DNA from: Protula sp. h YS-2021
Lineage: Eukaryota > Annelida > Polychaeta > Sabellida > Serpulidae
Assembly (NCBI GenBank): GCA_949752745.1
Contig: OX457027.1
Coordinates: 79,787,214 to 79,851,213, forward strand
Direction of reading: 5' to 3'
DNA: 64,000 nucleotides
Position numbers and translations under genes: made by a program. The notes beneath the pieces are model-generated. The model was given only the letters and a program-made list of their open reading frames with translations, did no database searches and had not been told where the DNA came from. This document shows positions 1 to 12,900 of this stretch, piece after piece (position 1 is the first letter of the stretch; every line of letters starts with the position of its first letter).

Positions 1-3000
1 CCCTGTGTTGTAGTCGCTGATGCTTTTATGCAGCAGAAAAAGTGGACGTTTGCCAAGATAGAGACGCACCTGACGCGAATGTACAGAGATGTAAAATGGC
101 TGTTGTTATTGAAAGCAGGCATTGACGGAACCGCATGAAGTTGTTGTTAATGTCTGCCGTTTTGAGTGAAAATTAGTAATTTCTGGTGATGGTTTGTGGG
201 GGGGGGGGGGGGGGGGGAGGAATGCGTACCAGTTTGCTTCAGCACGTTTATTATCGTTCTGTACAAAGTATGTTGTACACCAGAAATCACTTTCTTAAAC
301 ATAAACAGTTTTAAAATTGCAGTTGTGAACCCCCCCCCCTCCCCCCCCCCCCCCAAAAAAAAAAAAAAAAAGAAAAAAAAATAAACAACAAAATGAATCG
401 AGGATTACAGGCAGAAAGTGTGTACATGGTTTTTCACACCAAGTTGTTTATTTTTCCACGTCGGGTTGTTTATTACTGTCAGGTACTTACACCGTTCACG
501 GCGGAAGAAGCGGTACTGCTGTTACGGCGAGTACTCGAACAACAAGAAGTCAACTGGAGTGCAGTCCTTTCATTTACTGCCGCTCTCCTTGTACTTTACG
601 ACGAGACCTCGGCCTTAATAGAAGGTATAAAATATAACATTTTCCCTCACCAGATTCTGTTTTATATTAAGAGTAAAAACAACGCGTTAAAGGTACATAT
701 GTAGGGATGCCATAAATATTGTGTTCTTCCAGTAAAGGGAAAAAAACCTATGTTTTCAGATTTAACGAAATCCCTGATCCGGACTGCGCTAGAAGCGTGC
801 GAGATGGATGGACTGGTCACTGGCTTCTTGTTGGCACGGCAGGCTAGTCTGGAAGGACCACATGTCTTCCCCTCCTATCATGCTTGGTTCCAGGTAATTT
901 ATTCCCCTGCTCTAGTTTATTCCAGGGGGAATGTATGCGATCGACCATGTTTCGGTTTGTCTGTCGGTCTGTCATCAACGGCTTGTTAACGCGATAACTT
1001 AAAAACTGCTGCAAGGATTTTAATGAAACTTGGTATGTAGCTTCTATGGGAACAAACACAGATCGGTATTGTAAATGGGCCAGGTTCGTCCAAGGAAAAT
1101 GCACTAACTGAAAATTTCAGCTCTCGATTGACTGTTGTTAACACGATATCTCAAGAACAACTGCAAGGATTTTATAATGAAATTTGGTGTGTAGCTTCTA
1201 TGGGCACTAACAATTATTAATGACATGATGAAAAATAGAATAAAACGTTGCAATCAGTGTAAAAGTAGTAGATTTGTGTATAAATTACACAATTTCTTCA
1301 CGTGATCTTGTTTTTGCAGGGGTTGTTTGGAGACGGAAGCCAGTCGTTGGCAAACAGTCGCAAGTCGTTCGCTTTCCTGATGAAATTCCTCAGTAACATT
1401 GTTCCTTACGATAGTGCCGAATATCTCACAGTGAGTGTGGGACTGGGGCGGGGGGGGGGGGGGAGGGGGGAAGGGGGTAGGAGGCGAATGCGCTTGGGGG
1501 TGCAGAATTCTGAAAAATATTTTTTAAATCGCCAGCTGATAGGGTAGGGAAATTCTTTAAGGTCCTGTTTTGTGTACTCTGTGTAGTTCAAGTTCACATG
1601 TGGATATTTGCCGCGGAATTAGCCACGTTGCAAGATGGTTTTATTATTTTTGCAGAGTCATATTGCTAAACCAGTGTACGTGCCTCCGAAATGCCGACCT
1701 TTGCTGACCGATTACATCTCATTGGCCAAGACTCGTCTCCTTGACCTCGGCCAGCCATTCGGTATGTTGTATACACGTCAGCACTTACCTTGACCTTTCC
1801 TTTCGGAAGCGAGAGGGGTGAGAAATTTTTAAGAAACTGATAGTGTCATCTAACACTGCTGTCAAAAAAATTAATTTATTTTACCAGTGGTTTAGGTAGG
1901 ATAACTTACTTTCGACGTCGATGTTGTATTTTGCCGTCAACTACTGAAATTAAGGTTTGTTATCAAAAAAAAAAAAAAACAAAAAAAAAACAAAAGAGTG
2001 AAGACTTAAAAAATTACTTAAGCAAGATCTGTAGGTAAAAAAGCACATTAATGTCGTAATAATATGCAATTTGCTGTCGCATTTCAGATGAACAAGGAAT
2101 ATTTGAAAATAAGGGCATCCAGGTGAAGGACCCATCTACTTCCGGTGCGGATAACGTTGTGATGCATCAAGTAGAGCGAGACGTAGAACGTGCCGTGTCG
2201 AATTTTGGGAAAACTGGAAAGTTGCCTGCAAGTATTATGGAAGCCAGTATTTTCAGAAAACCGTACTTCATTGGCAAGTAAGTGCAGCTGTGATGTAGTG
2301 TATATAAACCGGAAGCTCCCATGTTTATTCATGGGGCATTACCGCTTCCGACAGTCTCAACAGTGTTATGGTACCGTCAAAAGTAGTAGTATATAAATAA
2401 ACTTTGGAACGTCTGGTTTCTACAATCTGCTCCTTTCGTGGGAAAAAGGGAGGGGGAGTGGGCGGGGAGGATGCATTGCAATCCCTTTTGTAAACAAGAA
2501 CGAATTGTTTGAGTTATACACTGAAATCTGAAGCAGCACCCCCCCCCCCCCCCTGTGGATGTGGTTGTGTGGACACAGGTTCTTACCGTCACTTCTGAGG
2601 CCGCGAGTATTACCGGACATACCGGACACGAGAATGGCACTGATAGAGCAGCTGAGGAAAGCGGAGAAAATCCCCGCCACATTGTGTGCCAAGTACGAGT
2701 CGGAGTGCCAGAGGATGACCACTCAACTGCTGGACGGTGAGTTTACGGTACATGGAGAGGAACAGACAGAGGCGTGTCAGTCAAGTACACGTCATAGATG
2801 CGATTATCAGAGCATGCGTCTTCTAGCTGTACCTTACTTACTATGGCTGAAGAGTGCCGTTATTAATGACACGGCATTCAGTTTACAAAACGAAAAAGAC
2901 GAAGGGCCGCCAACTACCAACATTTCCTCTGTTTTTCCTGAAGACATTAAAAAAACAACAGTGCAATCACTTGTGTTTGTTGTGACTTTATGACTGAATT

Positions 3001-3913
3001 TAAAAAAAAAATAATTGGTCTTTTGTTGATTGATTTTCTCTTCTGATTATTGATACAGAGTAGAATCTATTGGATCATAGAGTTGTCTTTGCCGTTTAAT
3101 TGTCATATTTCAAACCCTGACTTGCAGCATTTCATTAGAATCCTTGAATGTTTTGCCTTTTTTATGGCGAGGAAGCGCTTCATTTAGCACTTTTGCATGA
3201 TCTCCAGGTGCGTTTTCTGACAACGAAGATGACGCGATGGACGACTTGCTGCGGTCCCCATGGCAACAGTATGAGAAGAGCTTGGAAGCGTTCACACGCG
3301 CCGTCTTGGGGTAACTTCACGCTTCTGTTCTTAAATGTATGCGCTTACCTTGCCAATAAATGGCCTTGACTTTTCAACTGTTGAGCACCACATTCTCAGG
3401 TATTTTAGCTAGGAATTAGCCACTGAGCGGAGCGATTAGGCTCTCTACGTTGGGGGCATCCTTTCATGGTGAGATCTGCAGTATAGCGGTGTAACGAGTG
3501 TCGCATGGCCTTTTCGAAACGTACAGAACCCGGCTACTAACACCAGTTATTTTTGTTTCTTTTTTGACACGTGACATGAAACGAAAGTGAAACTGAAGAG
3601 GAAGTGAGAGGGTAATGTGTCTATTTCTTACAGCAAAGCGAGCGGCGAGCAGGACGAAGGAAGCTTGAAAAGCCACATTTCTATTATTTGGGACAAACTA
3701 GATAATTTCCTGCAGACAGAATCCCCACATTGTATTGACATTGACGTGCCTCTCTGTGTTGATGTTTTTCATACAAAACTGGACGATAACACTGTAAAGG
3801 TTCGTTAATATTGTAATCAATAGTCAGTGTAATATAATCTATAGCTGTGCGATAGTGAACTAAAAGGCAAAGCAAACATATACTTTTCTGAGAATTGCCG
3901 TGAATCCTGCAGT

Positions 3914-3983
<70 letters not shown>

Positions 3984-6900
3984 TTGATTGAAGGTCAGTA
4001 TTTTTGAAATATTTGTCAAAATGCATAACACTTTAGGTTCTAGGAGAACATTAGAGATAGATAATTCCGGATAAAGCAGGCGTCTTCCAGAAAAATTCGA
4101 AACTAAAATTTTAGAAACCCCACCTTAAAGATTTTTTCTTCTTTTTTTTCCTTCTTTTCTTATTATATTTGAAAGCTAAAAGCAATGCAGTGGTAAATAA
4201 CAATGAAAAATTAATGAAAACAAATGAAACTTCCACATTCTTTAACATCACATTGGGTTACGCCTCAGGTGTTTCTTTCTGTTTCAGGCGGTAGACGCTG
4301 TCCTGGCAACGGTGTACAGTATAGCTGATGGACTTTCCACTTCACCGTTACCATATGATCAGTGGCTAGCCACAATTATGTCCATTCTTACTAAGAAAAC
4401 ATCTCAAATCAGTATCGCTTTCCACGTCAGAATGTATCAGATTTTGTGTGAAAAGGTGGGCTTGTTTTTAGCCAGAGATTTTTGAACAGATTTTAATGCT
4501 ATGGCAAAATGGCTTTTAGAGTTTAATCATTGAAAATTTGCATTTGTCAAGACGTTTTTTTTTAAAATTTTCTGACTAATACCAGCATTTCAACGAATTG
4601 TAGATGATACTTGATAGGTCATCCCTGTAATCAGTTCTCTGTAATGTTATGAATATAAGTATTCATAAAGGAGAAAAGAATTTCATAACGAAACCTAAAA
4701 ACAGGTAGCAGTAATTCATGTTTTGCTGTATCAGGTAGAATAATGGGTAGAGTTTTCGTTCCTTAGATTGGCGAGTTGAAGGAGAGTGAGATGAGGTCTT
4801 TGGCGGTCCTGTGTTGCCATCTCAACAGCCCAGAGGTTTCGAATGCCGTAGTTCCGCCACTGACATCGGAAGATTCGCCGTCAAGAATTTCCGATTTTAT
4901 TTTTAGACGTATGGAATGTTGGGATCGCGATAACATGGTGATTTGTTTGAGGTAAATATGTAAGGTGCTTTCTCCGGCTCGTGATTAACATTGAATATTT
5001 AGCTGAAGTCCATTTGCTCTTGTCTTGTCGGAGTGTCCGCAAAGAATGCTTAGAAACTTTGTGTGCTGTAGTTATGGACGTGAACAAACCTACTATAAAG
5101 ATTATACCCTTGGTATAACCCTGTTGCGATTACACCAGCGCTTGACGTGTCAAAATACAATGATGTGTTGTTATAACGGCCATATGTTTGTAGCCAGGCC
5201 TTACCCTCGAGTCTGAAAGCTATTTTGGGTAACTTTTCAGTACTGGCAAGACCTGAGATGTTCGTTTGAAGCTGTCAGTACTGTTTAGTCGTGTCTTAGC
5301 CCCTTTGTGGGTATTAGCTTGGGACGTACCTATGCAAATGTTGCTATACTGGTAACCACAGTTCTTTCATGTGTTGAAGGGATATTTCATGGATAACTGC
5401 GGGAAATTCAAGCAAATTAAACACAGTTCAGTTGTTTCGAAAAATATTGTCGGTTCATTTTTATACAGTTGTCTTTTTGTTTTTGGCTGGTTACCATGTC
5501 CCTGCACATTAGTCCCTCTCCCTTCATTTGTATCCTTATTTACTTTGAATGGTATTTAAAAAAACATGAGTGCCACCAGTCTGATTTCTTAGTTATTTTC
5601 CACAACATAAAATAAATAAAATTTTGTTGATGTGAGGTGCAATGTTGCGTGTGACACATATAAGTGATGTTAAATCCAGATTTTGGACAGCATGTCTGGA
5701 ACACGTCATCAGCGGGATGGACGGTACTGGCGTCACAGCTATGGATCCCTACGCCACGCCTGATGTTCCTCGAAGCTTGGTTATTCGGGTCAGTGTTATC
5801 TAAACAGTATCTTGAGGGCATTTATTTTGTGTTTATTTCTTAATTCATATTTAATGGTATAGATGTATAAAAATGTTTTTTTATTTTATTGCAGAAGTTT
5901 TTAACGAGATTATGGTCGCTTTCTTAACGAATGGGTAATGTGTAATTTTATTTTAGAACGTTTTATCTCATCCTTGCAGTTTGATTGGCTGATGAGACGG
6001 TTCCGGTTTGCATACGATCGCGGTTCATTATTTATAACTCGGCTTGGCGACAGTTTCATTACAAATCCGTTAAAGGTGTTTAATTGTAAGGAATTCTCAT
6101 GCTTGAAAAAGGCAAAAACGGTAAGTAACTGGTATGTATCTAGATACGGTACGTCCTCCTGTTCATGTAGGGGCCGCCTAACTCGGTTCTAGGCGGTTAT
6201 TGACTGCTCTGTACATATAGTTCAGCGTGGGTTGTATTTGTAAATTTTTTGGGAACAAATAGAAAGATACACCTGGCAAAATCGACATGTTTTTATAAGC
6301 TACTGCAGGGTGGCCACCGACCCTGGAAATCAAGGAATTCAGGGAAAAATCAATTGGCAGTCAGGGAAAACTCAGGGAATTCGGTAATTCCCGGCAAATC
6401 TCAGGAAAAACTCAGGGAATTTAATTTTTGGAAAATTCCAGGTTTTTTCATTGTATTTCCACGTAAAGTTTTCTTTTACAAAATTGGATAGATTTGGTAA
6501 GAATTTGTTGAATGTTGTCTTTTTCTAAGCGTTTAAGAGAAATAGAGGGATACGGAGTTGATGACTGTTCTTTTTGTTACATCCTCTTTTTCTTGAATGT
6601 ATGCCACTGCCTTTCGATCAGATACATATTTCTTGATGAAAACCTTTTGAATCATGTCAAAATTCATTGTATGGAAAAACTCTGGAAAACTCAGGGAATT
6701 TCGTTTCGGATTCCAGGTGCCCACCCTGTACTGGTCCTCAAATAAACAAGTTAAAATACATTGAAACTTTCATTTTACTGTATAATACATCAAAGTGACG
6801 AAACATTTTGTACATTTAAAAAAAAAGCTCGTCTCGTCATAGCACTAATTTATCTTTTCGTGTAGTTTTCTACATTCTCCTTTTTTCTCCTGTGATTTTT

Positions 6901-9900
6901 TTTCAAGCACATCTGTATCAAGTACCCATGTTGAATACACTCATAAGCGTCAATCAATAATCAGTTAAAAAATCAACGTATAAAGACAGGTTGACCACCA
7001 TTACCATAAAAGCACCTTATGTCAGCTAGCATATCATTGCCAAATGTTTCTCATTCTGTGCAATAAATCCTAGAATCACGTGACCGGGTTATGGACATGT
7101 CCTAAAGCCTACTCGCCACGCTTCATAAAGTCCCACTCTACAAACGAGCTAAGTTTCCCCGGCGAAACTTCGCCTTCTGTGACGTCATCAGCGTCGAAAA
7201 CGTCATCATCATTCTCCGCCAGGTCACTGTGTTCTGCGGCTTGCTCGTGACCGTCGTCGCCGGTCTCGTCAATGTAGAGGTCCTCGGGATCGATGCCGTG
7301 CTGCGCATGCGCGCGAATCTCCCTCTCCACGTGCGTGGCGGCGCCCGCGGTCGACAACCCGCCCGCCATATCCCTGCGCGCCATGTAGGCAAGGCGCACG
7401 GAGGCGCGGTGGGCGGCGTGTGCGCTGCGGGTGGCGGACATCTCGTACAGGTGCTTGATGTCCCACAGCACGAGCACGTGTAGCCCGAGGGAGTACTGGA
7501 ACGCCGCTCGGCTGTCCATGAAGGCGCCCACCAGACGCTGCAGCTGCTGTCCCAGAGACGCATCTGTAATCACACACAGATACACATCAGTCATTGAAAC
7601 AAGGGGAAATATAAACAATTGTCTCCTTTGATTAAGTATTCTTTTTAACTTTTACCTCTAAAACTATTTTAACTTCTAAATTTGTTCCAAAACAGCATTT
7701 TCGTGAATGGTTTTCACCAAAACAGAAAAAAAATGGATGAAAAAGTCTATTAAATACATACAATGACTACCACGTTCATTGGCGATGTTTAATTCAACTA
7801 CCTTCCAAAACAGATCATCATTTAAGAGCTTCAAATAATAAAAAAAACGGTGGTGAAGAAAACCACGTGAGTCACCTAAGACAAAAGCCTGGTTGAGAGC
7901 CTCCTCACGGCGCCTCATACTGTCCATCAAGTCCAGCATGGATCTCATGGCAAACACCGTAGCAGACGAAAACATCTTGCCTGTGTTTTGGGATTTTTAA
8001 GTGTGGCTAAAAATATTCAGATAAACCAGAAGTGCCAGCGAATTTCTTAATGGTTTCTAACTTTCTTTTTTTAAAGCAAATCACAAATTCGTTTTTTTTA
8101 AATATAATTTAGTTTTGCTGTTTCAGTTATAATGTTTTGCTTTTCTGCTCTGTCATATACTGTACAAATATTATTTAGATACTTGTAGTAGTTATGAAAT
8201 ATGAAGTGAAACGGGGTCATATTTATATTCATGTCCTGACTGAAACGTAACGGAGTAATTCATAGCTCCGTGTTTCATTGGCTAAAACCAGTGAGTAAAA
8301 AATTAAAACTGAGTAATTTCCAAATATTCTTGACTTTGATTGGTTGAAATACATGAAAAGAAAAAGATGTGGATTCGTATCGGCATCCAAAATGCGGCAA
8401 GTGAGCGCGAGTAGGTTTGCACAGTTTGGAAGCCTCTATGCGTCTCTGATCCGCGGATTCGGGATTCCACGGTGCCATGATGCCTCTGTGATAGATGTGG
8501 CTTCATCGATCAATCAAACGGTTATGCGTCTTCGCTTACATGCAATTCAGCTAGGAGGAGATTAAGTGCATGTGTTGTGCGAGATCGGGGATTAGCAAGG
8601 GACAGGGATTATTCCCCTCTACTTATCTGATTGTAATTTATGGCTATTTTTGACAGATTGAAAGAATGGACATGCAGTTTTTCAGCTGCAATTTATTAAT
8701 ACCTTTTACCCCCCCCCCCCAGCAAGAGAAAAAGATGGCGCAAAATCACTGTTCGTACTCCTGAAAATAATCATTATTATCGCAAAGTAATTACGACATT
8801 ACAATGGAATCATTTCAGATTCGTGAGAACAAATCCTGTATTCAAACTTGTTGTAATATTGTGGCTGTATTTAAATGGGAATCCATTGTAAAGTATTTCA
8901 AACTCGGCGATACTTTAAAAATTAAGCGGACTTTACAACTCACTGTATTTCAAACAATGCAAAGCAGATTTTGTGCACTTGAGAACACACCCCCACCCCA
9001 CGTTTTTGATAAAGCGTGCAAATTCCAGGTCTATCCTTTTAATCTTTTATTTTATTATGCAGATAACTCTAGAAGAATGGGTAGAGTTAGAACTGGGAGT
9101 TGTGCAGGACCTGGACATACTGCACTCCTGTCATAGGTGAAAAAAACGTTGTTAAAATGCCTTGCTGAAAGCCCTGTTGGTCGCCTTGTTAACGGTTTTC
9201 GCGTGTCTGACGACGCTTCTGGTCATGACAACGCTTTTGATTGACAGGGTTTTTGCAACTGAAATTTACGTGAAAAATAAAAAAGCCCGTATATATTCGT
9301 CATTGAAGTATGTTAAAAATATCGTATGTAAAGCTTTTGATGAACAAGGAGAGCAGGGATGTGGGAGTGCGTTTAGGTTGACAACAATGTTTCTTGTGTC
9401 TTTGTGTGTTGTTAACTCGTACCTTGTTAAAAAAAAAAGAGCAAAAGCCAATGTCTCAGCTTCGAAAAAACCTGTGAAGTCAGTGCCATACAGTTGCAAT
9501 TTTCGCCTAAATTGCAATTATGATTGGGGACATAATTCAATATCTTGCACTATGGCACTAGCAGAAGATTTAAAATGAATACTTTATGCTCTTCGACTCA
9601 AATTGTAGTGAAGCTACTTAATTTTTTTTACAAGAAATTTCTTGGACATTTGGTTAATACTGATGCTTTTCTCTCAACAAATAAAAAGGTATTAGCGCCT
9701 TTGTGAATACGTAAAAGGTGTGTTTGGGTTTGATATTATTGCGAACCCATACAAATATATAGTCCGATTGCACTTAAATTAGAAGATATACTCGGGCTCC
9801 AAAAAACCGAAAATATCTAAGGAAATTGTGAGAACTGGGGAGTACTTTACAGAAAAAATAGATTTGACCAGATCAGTATTATTTTAGTGCCGGTATTCTG

Positions 9901-12900
9901 ACGTACATAAATTAAGTTGCTTTGACCGGAGGTTTTTCCTTGTTTAGGCAGGAATTCTACAGAGAAGTGATGCAGGAGTTCCTGTACAAAGCGGAAGAAG
10001 AGGGCGGATGTGGGGGCAATGTGCCCCAGCTGTGCACCTCGCTTGTGAATGCCATTGCCCATGCCAGCCTTAGGTAAATGCATTTCACTTTCAATGAGTG
10101 TTTGAATGTTCATGGGCGCCAATTTTTATGACTTTTTACTTCATAGAAAGAATATAAAAAAAAGATAAAAACGTTGTTGTCTATGATGTGAGAGGGCATT
10201 ATAAACATAGAAATTATTTGTATGGTAGGTTAAACTACTTCGGGTAATTGCAATTAACTACGGAGCATGTGGTTGTTGATAACGTAATTTGTTTCCAGTA
10301 AGAAAATGTTTTAAACAGTTCTTCCATAGGGGAATAGCTGATTTGTTGTGCAGCTGTAATAACTTCTCCAAACTAAAAAAAAAAAAAAAAAAAGAACGTA
10401 TAGTTTATTACGTGCATCATTATTTGTCAGTTGATATACTGAGAAGTTTAAATAACATTGAAAGCTGGAAAATATATTTACCGGTTTTCGGTCAACCAAT
10501 TTTAAATATTTTTGAAGGGATATGTGATAGCAAAAACGTTAAATCTCATCTTGACCGAACTTGGCAGATTTCCAAATTTGACTTTTAACACGGGACAAAA
10601 TTTTCGCGTGCACGACTGATTGTGACCAAAAACGCGACGATTTCCTGAAGCATATACCATCTCCCTCCCCTACTCCACCTCCATCATGAAACAAGGGTGG
10701 GGGGGGATAACACAAACAAAAATAATAACGTATTGCGAGGTTAACGGTCTTTTTAAAACAAGATAAAAACATTGGCTATGAAAGCAACTTGTATTGAAGT
10801 TTACTTCATCTCCGGTATAGTCCTTCTGGCCGCATTAAAGTACTAATCCCACCGGTCCTTTCTGTGTCATGGCATACCACAAAGGAGTTGCAATTGTCAT
10901 TCTCAATTGCAATTACGACGGAGATTAAGCTTTTGATTTAGTGATTTTGATATGTCGCGGTGCTGGTATTTGTTTGATGGTTGAGATTAGGATAGCGCAA
11001 GGCACAACTGGCTATAAATTCTCCACACGCCTCGGAGCTTCTGGAAAAAGCTCGAAGGAGTTCTAAGCAACTGAACAAAGTATTCTAGTGCGGATAGGCC
11101 TTGTAAAGATTCATATCTAAATTGGCAGCAGTAATAAAGTTTTCGAGTAATAAGGATGCCTTAAGTAAAATGTGGTTTGGAACCTCTGGTATTTGACTTA
11201 AATTATATTGAGAAAGTTTGAACAGATCAGAAAGACGTGATTTAGGTATTCTGTATTAATATCTTTGAAGAATAATTGCATGCGAGATTCAGACAGGAGC
11301 TCGGCCAGATTTTCAATTTTGCAAAGCTCACCCCTTTGTCAATTGTACGAGGATGCCGAATAACGGAGGTTTATCGTTCGACGCATTGAATGCCGCTCTG
11401 TCGATTCTATCCGATTACGCGTCACCCAGCGAACTGTCGAAGTGGCTCTCCGCTGACGTCACGGACAGAGAGCGACGCGGTGGTGACGTTCTAGAGGTCG
11501 TGCTACGCGATCTGCGCGCGTCAGGTCACTTTCCTGTGAGTGAAGGGGGAGGAGACGCCGCGGGGGAGTTCGCACTACAGCGCCGCGACACAACGCGTGA
11601 CGTGTTCATGTTGCCGTCCGAAATCTCTGCAGAGACGCAGCAACAAGGCCAGATGGACGTAGACGACCTGAGTATGGATCTTTCCCTATCTGAAGATTCT
11701 TTGGTAACACCCTGCTTAAACGCCGTATCGCATTCGGCAAGCTCCGTGATTGGTAGCTGTTCGGATATCTTCGCCAGGACGAACTTAACCGATGATGGGT
11801 CAAGCTGCCAATCAGCTTCAAGACGTTTGCCGTCTGAGAGTATGTCTGATTGTGAAATGACGTCGCCAGCCCACGATTGCATCGCGGACCGCACAAACAA
11901 ACCGGTTTGTTCGTGGATAGCACTGAGTGGCTCGGAAGAAGAATCATTTACAGATCGGCTTTCTCCGCCTTTATTTATGTCAACACCAAAACGGAGCCCA
12001 TGGCCCCACCACACATCATCAGATGGCTCTGCGTTTGAAGGAGCTTCGTTCGTCTCCCTTATATTATCGCCATGACCAACTCAAGCCCGCTCGACACGCA
12101 CCATTGTGACGTCAGGCTAAGAGGTGCGCCTGGGTTTGGCGCTGAATTCCTGGACTTAAAAAATGGACCGTTACCGTGTTAACACAGGAACAGTAGTAAT
12201 TTGTACGAAGAAAAATTTGGCTATTCCCATTGTCTTATTCTTATTGTCGAGCTGTTGACAAGACTGAAAGCGTGTCAATTTTTTGCGTTAAGTAGATTCA
12301 AAAACACGCGTGTGGAAGGTTTAAATGTTAAAAATGTAATTTTGCTGTTCTTACACAATCCTATAATATTGTGACATAATGCAAAGGTAATAACAGTTCT
12401 TGGCATTCAAAGCAATGTGAAGCCTATGTACATAGTTCTGAACATATTGTAGTTTTATCATCGAAATAAATTAATTAAAAAAAATTTTGCTTCTAATTGA
12501 CTTAAGAAACGCATGCATATTGACTTATCTACAGTTTATTGGGTGTTGCTAACGATGTTTTTGTTGGAATCCAAACTTTGTTTATTTGCTCTTAGATCGA
12601 TTCCGGCTCGTAAATTGGAAACCATATGCAATTACATTCAGTGATCAATAACACCTGAGATGTAAACAGGCCAGTCATCTCTTTCTGCCTTTCAGTGCAA
12701 CGACATTGCATGGACCAATCAATCCAATTTCTGGAATTCATTCACAATAAAAAGTTCAATCGCTTCTTATGTTTCACCAAATCCAGTTTTAGCGATTTTT
12801 GAATATATTTTTCATTTCACAAGAATAGGGGGGGGGGGGAGGGGAGGGACAGTCAGCACTCCTTTCAGATGACATATGGCAGCGAAACTGGTTGCTGAGT

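Noticed and set aside
3684..4031. Leftward Ser-Leu repeat protein
   Set aside because: Translation of the (GA)n microsatellite.
6076..9062. Frame at 8344-8565 as the missing FANCA exon
   Set aside because: It does not match the expected residues, and splice phases do not fit the neighbouring exons.
9162..9578. 138-codon frame with a hydrophobic N-terminus in a FANCA intron
   Set aside because: Apparent membrane helix comes from AT-rich sequence and the frame lacks a good start; no motif or splice support.
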